Shown here one piece after another: positions 55,001 through 64,000 of a stretch of DNA of 64,000 nucleotides. The number at the start of each line of letters is the position of its first letter. The first letter of the stretch is position 1. The stretch spans positions 4,739,893-4,803,892 of the forward strand of contig NC_049997.1 of NCBI RefSeq assembly GCF_000003815.2, read 5' to 3'. The notes beneath the pieces were generated by a model. That model was not told the origin of the DNA. It saw only the letters and a list, made by a program, of their open reading frames with translations, and ran no database searches. This stretch comes from Branchiostoma floridae. Its lineage: Eukaryota; Chordata; Leptocardii; Amphioxiformes; Branchiostomatidae. A program made the position numbers and the translations under genes.

Positions 55001-56754
55001 TTAACTTCGTTGTTCGCAGAATTTTTCACCATAGCAACGACGATAATACTGAAGTTTGACCGCAGGCTGAAGAAGTAAATGATGAATCCCATGAGAAGGA
55101 CGGCCAACGAGTACCGGGTCGAAATACAGCCGGTCACCTAAGGGTGAAGGGCAGCAAGGGTTAAGGTGGGGTCATACATGCGTATATATTCAAGTCCGTC
55201 TAGTCTCTACCAGGCTCCACAGGTCGCGGGAAAAATAGTACAAATTGGACAAATATAGATACAAAACATGCCAGATGAGTTAGCTGACCGTATGTATTGT
55301 TAGCGACCCAGCTAACTCGTCTGACATGTTACCTTGTTTACGTTTGTCCAATTTTTATTATTTTTCCAACGACCTGTGGGGCCTGGTGGAGGTAAATACT
55401 CCCATGCGCGCCTCATACGGACTAAAACATATACGCAGGTGTGATCCCACCTTAAGGTATTGATTAAATACTCTGGGACGTAGTGCAAACATAGGCAAAG
55501 TATACGGTCAACAGAATACGCAACTTGCACGGTAAACATTGGCGGGGAAGTACTGTGGAGATATGGTTCACTTGCGGTTACCGAACGTTTCCAAATTCGC
55601 AACACATTTATCAAACCTTTAGATTACCACTAGGATACAAAACTATTAGTAGACTGTGTTCGCTGATGTTCCAGGCGACCATAACCGCTTCATACCGCCA
55701 ATACAATGTAGCGCTATGTAATGCATCCTTGCAACCGTGCGACATAAGATTTCAAAGATCATCCAATAGATTGAAAGAATTGTGTTGAAGAAAAAAACGT
55801 TCTTTTTACTTCTTTATTTATTTCTGTTGTTTTTAAACAGTGTAGGCGGCTCATTGCTTTACTGTCGTGTGCCACATACTAAAAACAAAATGAAATGAAC
55901 AAAGAAATCAGAGAAAATAAACAATAATAACAAAATAACAATATATACACAACTGAGCGTTAGAATGCTTTATCGTAGATCAAAGTCGAAGTTTCAGGGG
56001 GTCATAGATCAGCAGTCATGTTTAGTTTGAGTTATTGACTGAAAGGCCAGACTTGGTTATTATACAATACTTATACGCTTTGTGTGTTGTGTTGTCTTTT
56101 CAGTCGCACCTGCAGAATTTGTATAATATGCCCAATGTGAAATCAAAGGTTACACACATCTGTTTTTAGGTTGCAGTGAGAGAGCGCAGCGCGATCGACG
56201 TCTTGCAGAAGGGGTTTGAGCAATAATTTTTGTTTTTGTTTTTGTTAGTCTGTCTTTGCAGCTTGCCTTATCGCCGTTAAATTTCCCCGGCTTGCACTAA
56301 TGAACTAAGTGGGACACCAGCACCCAGGCACCGTAAATATCGTGGCGACGTCCCGATGGTACGATTACCAGAAAGTCAGGGTGCTCATTGTAGCTCTATT
56401 CGGACTCTAACCTCCTTAGTACCGTTATCTCAAACTCTAAACTACCGGATAGGGACCAACACACAACTAACATGCCCTTGCTCTCGTCAGAATATCAAAC
56501 TTGATTACAGGACAAGGCATATTAATAAACCATGGGGATTATTCGTAGGCTTAAGTGAACGTAGACGCATAACCGGACGGCATGACCGTTAATACCATTT
56601 GTTTTCGGCCGTCACACTCCTACCCAAGCCTTTATCAGAAATAAACGTTTCGGCATAAAGATAATCAAATCTCGGTCTGTAGAAACTAGAATACCTACAG
56701 AAAACGTCATAGTACTTGGAATGAACATACACTTACTCTCTTTGTGCACGCCAT
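49640..56754 (-). CDS. SLC17-family anion transporter (sialin / vesicular type)
   Basis: Ten exons, minus strand: 56754-56737, 55137-54859, 54363-54133, 53720-53633, 53256-53170, 52265-52141, 51690-51541, 51186-51057, 50473-50232 and 49900-49640. All junctions are GT-AG and phases are compatible, giving 536 residues, near the family's usual 500-580. Family marks in order: TM1 with LRSN (Arg32), a large first loop with six N-glycosylation sites (about 44-95), WDPITQGRIIGAYSYG, GGFLEARFGGKKVLG, GVTYPSIFGILSRWAPPSER, TM7 exon with GFYMMLTCLPLYM, and LAAWQKVFYIGAAI before a Ser/Asp-rich tail. Family members move anions (sialate, glutamate, nucleotides, phosphate) using proton or voltage gradients; the substrate here is unknown. 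The six-codon first exon (MACTKR, strong context gcaATGG, donor gtaagt) is inferred from splice phase; the rest is firm. Confidence 0.87.
51266..51442 (-). repeat. tRNA-derived SINE in SLC17 intron
   Basis: On the minus strand: A box TAGCTCAGTGGC, B box GGTTCGAATCC, then a body 'cttgtgcccttgtgaaaggc' and 'acctagcttcggctaggg', ending near 'cctcggacgttaag'. The most complete SINE in the window; other pieces are near 2920, 8900, 46518 and 58826. Confidence 0.8.
51917..52010 (+). repeat. Long CA microsatellite in SLC17 intron
   Basis: A nearly pure (ca)n run of about 75 bases (51917-51992), then cg/ta-interrupted repeats. Read on the coding strand of the gene it is (TG)n. It lies just downstream of exon 52265-52141. 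Confidence 0.95.
52368..52441. mobile_element. 74-bp hairpin (tiny foldback element) in SLC17 intron
   Basis: AAGGTGCGCTCCCACCGCAC at 52368 is perfectly inverted as GTGCGGTGGGAGCGCACCTT ending at 52441, with a 34-base loop. It is GC-rich in an AT-rich intron. It is likely a very short MITE, though a structured RNA element in the intron is possible. Confidence 0.7.
55161..55454. mobile_element. 294-bp foldback MITE in SLC17 intron 1
   Basis: Starts TTAAGGTGGGGTCATAC and ends GTGATCCCACCTTAA. Matching continues inward in pairs: 'ctccacaggtcg' with 'cgacctgtgggg', 'tagtacaaattggacaaa' with 'tttgtccaatttttatta', and 'acatgccagatgagttagct' with 'agctaactcgtctgacatgt'. Almost the whole element is therefore one imperfect palindrome centred near 55308. 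Confidence 0.85.
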
Positions 56755-57735
56755 TGCAGCAGTCTTCCCTTCTGTTATGAAGACTTGTTTGTTCGACCTT
56801 TGTACTTGGAAGAATATACCTTGCGGGGGGGGGGTAAGCTCTGAATGACATGAACTAGATTTCTAGCGAGGTCAACGCCCATGAAGTCGGTTCTTTCAGA
56901 TGCAGAGTAACTAATTAACACTAAACTAGTGGCACGCGAGGGGCAGAGAGAAATATTTCAGACATATTGTCCATCTATTACTGGCTGTCAGATACCGTCA
57001 ATACATTACAAAGGACATCTTTGTAGGGCTTATTTTAGTTTGCACCTGCTAGCAGCCATCTGATTGGTCCTGGTCCTTGTAATCGGGTCAGGATGATAAA
57101 TTGGCACCTCGACTTTGCCCTGAATTGATGTAATTGTCCATTATGCTGCATACGAGTGGGGTTTATTCTTTTATTAAGGATAAAGTTACAAACTTTCCTT
57201 TACATCAAAAGACATAGCATTCATCGAATATTGTACATGGGCTGGGTAAAGATCACTTATGTTGGCAAAAAAGCGTGAGTACGAAAATTTAGAAGTTAGA
57301 TTCGGATTTTTCTCGTTTGCTTGTTCCGGCGTACTTTATAGTAGCTGTGTTTACACAATCTCTCGCTGACTGGGGTCAATGTCCTCCTCTTAGGGCGGCG
57401 GCAATTGTAGGGCATGCCGCTAGGAGCACGAGTTTAGTCAGGCTAGACCAAAGTCTCAACACAAAAGCAAATTTGAACCAAAGGTCGATGATGACAAAGT
57501 CGGACAGGTGTCTTTAAATACAGCTTACCGGAATGTGTTACGGCGCGCTGTCGTTCGTAGGGTATTAATTAATCTACCCGGCGATCTGATATGACATCCA
57601 AGCAGATGCAAGCCTGGCGTATTTTCTTGTTGTCTTTATTGAAATATTGGAATGTACAAAATGTAAGACTTGCCCAAATGCAATATGACGTGGAACGCAG
57701 AGGTGACAACAAGTAACAATAAATCCATAAAAGTT
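56755..57735. other. Region upstream of SLC17 gene
   Basis: No coding exon was recognised. Probable 5' UTR and promoter lie on the minus strand just above 56754. 57030-57130 and 57320-57560 show no element ends that I can support. Confidence 0.35.
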
Positions 57736-57985
57736 TTTTTTTTTACTTCACACTGTGGTATCGTAAACAAGTACTGGACAACAGTTTTCTTTATCTCTAT
57801 CTGTCATTTATCAGTTTGTGCCGTGCTGGCTGGAACAGTTTGTCTACATCCGGGTCCTGCGCCCAGGAAACCGGATCAGTCCGGAGGAACCCCAGAGCCA
57901 CGACGGAACCGGAAACGGAAATGGCGGCGCTGACGTAGAAGACTTTCTGCCAGGCTGCTACAGTTTGCTGTCCGCAGTAGAATTA
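57736..57985 (-). pseudogene. Duplicate of the SLC17 terminal exon
   Basis: The minus strand keeps the acceptor (ctgcggacag) and a frame from 57967: QTVAAWQKVFYVSAAISVSG… ending …HKLINDR and TAG at 57797-57799. It matches exon 49900-49640 closely, including intronic bases before the exon and the last codons, but a frame change brings an earlier stop. Because intron sequence is copied, this is a DNA-level duplication, not a retrocopy. No partner exons were found further upstream on the minus strand. Confidence 0.8.
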
Positions 57986-58082
57986 AGAGCTACTGACCCG
58001 CCCCGAGGTGTATATGGTGTCATAACGTCTGTGCCTTCGCTATAACCACCGAATAAAACCGGTGCCCGTGTCAATGCATTCT

Positions 58083-58179
58083 GACCAATCAGAAGGAGCG
58101 ATAAACACCGGTCTGGGCCGGGCGAAATCTATATGTTACGGCGTCATAACCAACATGGAACGGGGCCTTCTGATTGGTC
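58083..58179. promoter_or_regulatory. Inverted pair of CCAAT-type boxes
   Basis: GACCAATCAGAAGG (58083-58096) is perfectly inverted as CCTTCTGATTGGTC (58166-58179), with a GC-richer 69-base centre. Each arm contains a CCAAT core. This could be a bidirectional promoter module or the ends of a small element; no adjacent first exon was found. Confidence 0.4.
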
Positions 58180-58636
58180 CGCGGCGCCTGGCTATATGAT
58201 AATATTGTTTAATTAAAAGACACCCTAAACTCATGGCATAAAGGATAAGAAGCCAACTTTAAAACAAATTTTGAAATTGAGTGTCATATAACCCAACTAA
58301 GAAACAGCAAAACACACAAAGTGTAAAAAATTTCGTTTCTTTCCTCTGCAATGCGTTGAGCGATCTTTCAAATTCAATGTCACAGAGAGAGTGTGGCGAG
58401 AGCGCCTTCCTAGTGGAAAGGGGAGATCATATAGCTGTCATTATTTTAGTAATGGACTATACCACCCTGCAATGTGCACGTGGATCAAAGTAGCAGTAGT
58501 TTTCAATATGATGTGAAGAACGCTGCAGTCAGTATGTATATAAAGCAAAAAAAAAACTGCACCGTCAAAAATGACTATACTTAAGGCAATAGTTCACATT
58601 CACCACAATACATGTTAGCGAAATTTTGACAGATGT

Positions 58637-58736
58637 NNNNNNNNNNNNNNNNNNNNNNNNNNNNNNNNNNNNNNNNNNNNNNNNNNNNNNNNNNNNNNNN
58701 NNNNNNNNNNNNNNNNNNNNNNNNNNNNNNNNNNNN
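58637..58736. other. Assembly gap (100 N)
   Basis: Exactly 100 N, again a placeholder length. Sequence either side is AT-rich and noncoding. Confidence 0.99.
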
Positions 58737-58825
58737 ATGATTTAAAAAAAAATCGTACGATCAATGATATGGATTGAACAATGCTGGACAATCAACGAAC
58801 CGACTTCATAGTTGGCCTTGTGGCA

Positions 58826-58995
58826 TCGGGCGTGCTGTAACTGGTAGAGCGTTAGGCTCGGAATCTATAGGTCCCGAATTCGATCCCCTCCGTGCCCCCG
58901 ACGTTGTGCCCTTAGGAAAGGCACTTTACACGACCTTCCTCACTTCACACAGGTGTAAAAATCGGTATCTGGCTTCGGTCGGGGAGGTAAAAGAC
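58826..58995 (+). repeat. tRNA-derived SINE
   Basis: A box region 'taactggtagagcg', B box 'gaattcgatcc', then body 'gttgtgcccttaggaaaggc' and 'tatctggcttcggtcgggg'. Same family as 51266-51442 in the opposite orientation. Confidence 0.75.
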
Positions 58996-59215
58996 TATCT
59001 TTACCTTCTGTCTGTACCCTGTATGTGGCACTGTTAAATAAGTTACAAAAAAACTTGAGTGCAGCGCCACATTGTCCTCGTCTGTCCAAAAGCAAATAGA
59101 AAAAGAATATGTTTGACCTCCGTTACTGAATTAGCAATGGCGTTGGTGAAACGAAGATACTGGATAAACAAACAAAAAACAACAACAAGACTTACAGTGA
59201 AATTGTCTTAGTAAG

Positions 59216-59461
59216 ATGTGGCGTGACTGGACATTTCAAGGACACTCAATTGAATGTTCTCGATATAATGACAAACGCACAGATCTGTTCTCATTACTTT
59301 CCACTTGCTCTAAAGAATTTGCTACTCTCTGTTCGATAGATAAACTCAACTACATTCTGGGAGGCGATAATCCACACTGTGTACAAGTAAGCAAATATAT
59401 CCACGAATGTTTATACCATAGAACAAATAGTGTAAATGACAAGCTAGACCCTATATGTTGA
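59216..59461 (+). pseudogene. LINE C-terminal remnant
   Basis: An 81-codon frame (MWRDWTFQGHSIECSRYNDK…) ending …YIHECLYHRTNSVNDKLDPI. The pattern 'YND.RTDLF… FA.L….KL.YILGG…V.KYI.E.L..R' resembles the C-terminal tail after the zinc-knuckle region of many invertebrate LINE reverse transcriptases. No catalytic domain is present. Confidence 0.5.
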
Positions 59462-60271
59462 TTTATTCATACCTATAGATATCCATTAATGTGTGTTTAG
59501 TTGTAATGTAAGTAGCTGTTATACATGTAGACCTTACGAAAGTCGCTGTACTTTTGTCGTGTCTCAATGAAGATTATTACTGATATATATCTTACGCCAC
59601 AATGGGTTAATCATCAGTAATTTACAGCAATCGACTTTCTCAGACTGAAATAGAATAAATGAATGACTCAAAGCAATGACTCATGCCCACTTACGTTAGA
59701 GGTGATAGACAATTGACTAAGTCTTCTCTTTACATAAAGCTACATTTCTGTTGTCATGGCATTACGAAAAACAAAGATACTGGACAAACAAAAAAACAAC
59801 AAGACTTACGGTGGAGTTGTCTTAAAAAGGTGTGGCCTGACTGCACATTTTCATGGACAATCTATTGTTATATATCTTACATCACAATGGACTAATCATC
59901 AGTAATTTACAGTAATTGACTTTCTCAGACTGAAATAGAATGAATGATAGATCTTCATTGTCTGTATTTCCAGTCATTTAGATTTAAACACAACGTAATA
60001 AAATAGACATAGATGGTTGTGTTAAAAGTGCGTCGCTATAGACAAAAGGTTTGTAGACAATCAAAACATATAGTACATAAAGCATCTGACTGAATTAGCA
60101 ATGGCGTTGGTTAAACAAAGATACTGAATAAACAAAAAACAAGACTTACAGTGCAATTGTCTTAGTAAGGTGTATCCTGACTGGACATTTTCAAGGACAC
60201 TTCATTGTTACATATCTTACGTCACAATCATCAGTAATTTACAGCAATTGACTGGCTCAGACTGAAATAAG

Positions 60272-62940
60272 TAAAGGCACTCGTCGGTCTCGCAGGACCA
60301 TGAGTAGTACTAATTCTACACAATGCACTTATTGTTTGTTTTTACGTTTTGAGCGTCTCTGTTCTGATGCAAGTCTCTGCTTTGCTTCCCCCCGTTTCAG
60401 TCCCTCCTTGACTTCCTGTCTCCAAAGAGTTCTGTTTGCTGCAAGTGACTCCCATGTGTTGATGCTCATGTCAAGGGCCTTTAAGTCCCGTTTGATAACA
60501 TCCTTAAAACGTAGGTGGAGACGGCCACGTGTTCTTGTCCCAGTAGCCAGTTCACTGTACAATAAATCCTTTGGAATCCTCCCATCTGGCATACGGCACA
60601 CATGCCCAATCCAGCAAAGTCTTCGCTGCGTCAGCAGTGTGTACATACTAGGAATATTAGCACGTGTGAGTACATCTACATTGGTGACATAATCACTCCA
60701 CTTGATATGAAGGATTCTACGCAAGCAACGCATGTGAAATGTGTTGAGTTTGCTTTCCTGACTTGTATATAGGGACCATGTTTCGCTACCATAAAGCAGA
60801 ACACTGAGAACGCACGCCCTATAAACAGCAATCTTTGTGTGAATTGTGAGTTTCTGATTTCCCCAGACTCTCTTTTGTAGTCTGGCAAAAGTAGTTGCTG
60901 CTCGTCCTATTTTACAATTTATTTCAGCTTCCAGGGAGAGGTTGTCTGTCACAGTGGACCCTAGGTAAGTAAACTTGGGAACTACTTCTAACTCATAATT
61001 GTTGATGGTGACTGCAGGGGGGTGATCCACTCCCTGGCACATCACTTGTGTTTTCTTTATACTTATGGTCAAGCTGAAGTCCTGACAGGCAGCAGAGAAT
61101 TTGTCCAACAGTGTTTGTAGTTTGTTCACAGAGTGAGCTGCCAGTGCAGCATCATCTGCAAATAGAAGATCTCTGATAAGTACTTCACGGATTTTGGTTT
61201 TGGCTTTAAGTCTGGCCAAGTTGAAAAGTTTCCCATCTGATCTGGTATGGAGGTAAACTCCTTCGGCTGAAGAGCCGAAAGCATGTTTCAGCATGACTGC
61301 AAAGAAAATGCCGAACAAGGTAGGGGCCAATACGCAACCCTGCTTTACCCCGCTGCGGATGTCAAAAGCTTCAGAGGACGATCCATCAAACTGGACGACT
61401 CCCTTCATACCTGTGTGAAAGGACTGGATCATTCTGAGAAGTTTTGGAGGGCATCCGATCTTGGCAAGTGTTTTGAATAGGCCATCTCTGTTGACAAGAT
61501 CAAAAGCTTTTGTTAGATCTATGAACGCAATATAAAGGGGTTGTCTCTGTTCTCTGCATTTTTCTTGTAACTGTCGGAGGGAGAATATCATGTCAATGGT
61601 GGAACGCTCCGACCTGAAGCCGCATTGGGACTCCGGATACACTCTGTCAGCAAGTCGCTGTAGCCGACCTAGGACCACCCGTGCAAAGATTTTCCCCACA
61701 ATACTGAGTAACGAAATTCCGCGATAATTATTACAATCGCTTCTATCTCCTTTATTTTTGTATAATGTGACAATGTTTGAGTCTTTCATGTCCTGTGGTA
61801 TCTCTCCCTCCTCCCAGCATTGACACAGTATATCATGCAGTTCAGGCAGCAGTACACCTTTAGCATTCTTGATGACCTCAGGAGGTATTCCATCCATACC
61901 AGGTGCTTTACCTGAGCGCAGGCTGTCGACAGCTTTGCTCATCTCTTCCAATGTTGGTACTGTATCCAGTTCCCACAAAACAGACAGAGTCTCGATGCTG
62001 TCCAGTGTTGTCTCATTTATGGTATTTTCCCTTGCATACAGCTCTGAGTAATGTTCTAGCCACCTTTCCATCTGCTTCCCTCTGTCGGTAATTGTTTCAC
62101 CAGGTAGAGACTTTAGAGGTGCGGAGCCATTTTGTGTCGGTCCAATGGCTTTCTTAATCCCCTCGTACATACCACGGATGTTGCCTGTTTCGGCTGATGA
62201 CTGAATGCTTTTGCAGAGATCAAGCCAGAATTTGTTTGCGCACTGTCGTGCCATGCGCTGGACTTTGCTCCTGGCAGTTCTCAGGACTTGCAAGGTTAGC
62301 TGACTGGGTGAGCGTTTATGCTCCAGAAGTGCAGTACGCTTTTCTTCAATGACCACATTCAGTTCACTTGCATACTCCTCAAACCAATCTTGGGTCTTTC
62401 CCTGCTTTCTTCCAAAGACACCTAATGCTGTACGGTGGAGTGTGTCTCTGAGGTAACTCCACCTCTGCTCAGCGTTTTCGCTCGCAGGTTTCTTGAGGAG
62501 AGCGGCTTCTAGAGCCTCTTCAAATTCCTCTACTTTCTCTGGAATCTGTGTTTTCCTGGCATCTATACGGATTTTACCAGGTGGTTTGGAGCGATGGATC
62601 TTTTTTTGGTGTAAGTCTGATTGTACAGCAAACCAGGGAGTGGTCAGTGTCACAGTCAGCACTGTGATAGGAGCGGGTGAGTAAGACATCGCTTAAGTGA
62701 CAGCGTCTCACAATAACCAGGTCTAGTTGGTGCCAATGTTTGGAGCGCGGGTGGCGCCAGGATACCTTGTGCTGTGGTTTTGTGTTGAAGAAGGAGTTTG
62801 TAATGCACAGATCATTGATAGTGCAGAACTCGAGCAGACGTTGCCCATTGTCATTTATGTTGCCAACACCAAATTTTCCGAGGCAATTCGGCCAGGAGTC
62901 ATAATCAGCACCCACGCGGGCATTGAAGTCGCCCAGAAAT
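60272..62940 (-). mobile_element. 5'-truncated non-LTR retrotransposon (APE endonuclease plus RT), frameshifted
   Basis: On the minus strand, the end of an AP-type endonuclease comes first (GDFNARVGADYD, SWRHPRSKHWHQLDLV, ADCDTDHSLV; 62940 to about 62610). A reverse transcriptase frame follows, from about 62610 to the stop at 60329. RT marks: GKAPGMDGIPPEVIK, YRGISLLSIVGKIFARV, FIDLTKAFD, SGVKQGCVLAPTLFG, FADDA (catalytic Asp pair), FTYLGSTVT and a late LYGSETW. Endonuclease and RT are one base out of frame, the change falling in a run of seven A near 62605, so this copy is inactive unless frameshifting occurs. Flanking agactgaaataag (60259-60271) and agactgaaagaaag (62941-62954) are the target duplication. 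The clade was not resolved (RTE or CR1-like are options). Confidence 0.87.
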
Positions 62941-63544
62941 AGACTGAAAGAAAGATCTTCATTGTCTGTATTTCCAGTCATTTAGATTTAAACACAAAGT
63001 TATAAAGTGGACATAGATGGTCGTGATAAAAATACGTCGCTATAGACAAAAGGTTTGTAATCAAAACATATAGTACATAAAGTATCTTACTGAATCAGCA
63101 ATGGCGTTGGTAAAAGGAAGATACTCGATAAACAAAAAAAAACAAGACTTACTGTGCAATTGTCTTAGTAAGGTGTGGCCTGACTGGACATTTTCGAGGA
63201 CACTCAATTGATATATATCTTACGTCACAATGGAGTAATCATCAGTAATTTACAGCTATTGATTTTCTCAGCCTGAAATTGAATAAATGAATAACTCAAA
63301 GCAATGGCTCATGCCCACTTACGTTAGAGGTGATAGACAATGGACTAAGTCTTCACTTTACGTAAAGCTGCATTTCTGTTGTCATGGCATTACGAAAAAC
63401 AAAGATACTGGATAAACAAAAAACAACAAGACTTACGGTGGAGTTGTCTTAAAAAGGTGTGGCCAGACTGGACATTTTAAAAGACACCTCATTGTTTTCA
63501 GTATCTTACATCACAATGGGATAATCATCAGTAATTTGCAGCAA

Positions 63545-63775
63545 TGGGGGTCAGAATCATCTTTATTGAGCCTTAGAATTAGACATACAAATACAAGATG
63601 AAAGATTAAAATACCTAGGTCGACCCTTTTTCTGGACTTACGACGTCCAGAGGGCGCAAGGTAAAACACATTAAAATGAACAATCGTGTGCGTCGGACTG
63701 CTGAGGTACAGACTGTTTTAAAATTCTTGAAACATATTGCACATGAAGATTGCGAAACTCATATATATATATACT
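63545..63775. other. Unrelated stretch inside the tandem field
   Basis: About 230 bases starting 'ggggtcagaatcatcttt' and ending in (AT)n at 63761-63774. Not seen in other units, so probably an insertion. No ends identified. Confidence 0.45.
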
Positions 63776-64000
63776 TTCTCAGACTGAAATAGAATGAATG
63801 ATACATATAGATATTCATTGTCTGTATTTCCAGTCATTTAAGTTAAATTCAAACACAAAGTTATAAAGTGGACATAGATGGTCGTGATAAAAATACGTCG
63901 CTATAGACAAAAGGTTTGTAATCAAAACATATAGTACATGAAACATCTTACTGAATCAGCAATGGCGTTGGTAAAATGAAGATACTCGATAAACAACAAA

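Larger units (their letters stand above)
59100..64000. repeat. Complex tandem repeat field
   Basis: Blocks recur in order: 'gcaatggcgttggtaaaac' (59135, 60099, 63100, 63958), 'gttgtcatggcattacgaaa' (59751, 63379), 'cgtcacaatggactaatcatcagtaattta'-type, 'tttctcagactgaaatagaat' and 'cattgtctgtatttccagtc' (59957, 62958, 63818). Units are about 300 bp, sometimes merged to about 600. The field is split by a LINE insertion (60272-62940) and by an unrelated stretch at about 63545-63775. It continues past the window end. Confidence 0.8.

Noticed and set aside
54796-55137. Treating this SLC17 exon as the first exon with a GTG start
   Set aside because: A strong acceptor (cccttag) lies directly before GTG, so the exon is internal; animal genes start at ATG.
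60300-60692. Plus-strand 130-codon frame
   Set aside because: Antisense to the LINE reverse transcriptase frame; no independent support.

Overview
The window looks like a cephalochordate (Branchiostoma-type) nuclear genome. I infer this from spliced animal genes with GT-AG introns, an LRR transmembrane receptor, a secreted H-type lectin, an SLC17-type transporter, abundant tRNA-derived SINEs and MITEs, and very high structural divergence between two copies of the same locus. No organism label was supplied. There is no sign of prokaryotic organisation.

Region 1 (1-48288) is a giant inverted repeat. The left arm (1-22980) reappears as its reverse complement in 25919-48288, around a 2.9-kb spacer (22981-25918). 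The spacer holds a tandem array of 216/222-bp units and a 100-N gap. Each arm carries the same two genes, transcribed away from the centre. One is a one-exon LRR receptor (13826-16558 minus; 34992-37787 plus), and the other is a four-exon secreted H-type lectin (3243-7197 minus; 43389-46255 plus). Each arm also has an orphan last exon of a CYP2-like cytochrome P450. The coding copies are intact and about 96% alike in the lectin, but the arms differ by many insertions. Because one arm often preserves the empty site of an element present in the other, element ends and target duplications can be read directly (two TA-flanked elements, one TTAA-flanked element, a 4.6-kb right-only block). The arms could be a true inverted duplication, or two haplotypes joined head to head during assembly.

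Region 2 (48289-58200) is single copy here. It holds a ten-exon minus-strand SLC17 (sialin / vesicular-anion transporter type) gene, 49640-56754, with a SINE, a long CA repeat, a small hairpin and a 294-bp foldback MITE in its introns. A duplicate of its last exon lies upstream at 57736-57985.

Region 3 (58200-64000) is repeat-rich: a second 100-N gap, a tRNA-SINE, a LINE tail fossil, and a complex tandem repeat interrupted by a 2.7-kb non-LTR retrotransposon. That element has flanking target duplications and one frameshift between its endonuclease and reverse transcriptase.

The LRR receptor and the lectin are both plausible recognition molecules, so the arms may be a small innate-recognition cluster; this functional link is inference. 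The most notable sequence features are the palindrome itself, the LRR receptor tail (three YxxM motifs, one ITIM-like motif, an NPxY motif, an SH3 ligand and a repeat that varies in copy number), and a hammerhead-ribozyme-like fold placed after tandem TATA-containing repeats.
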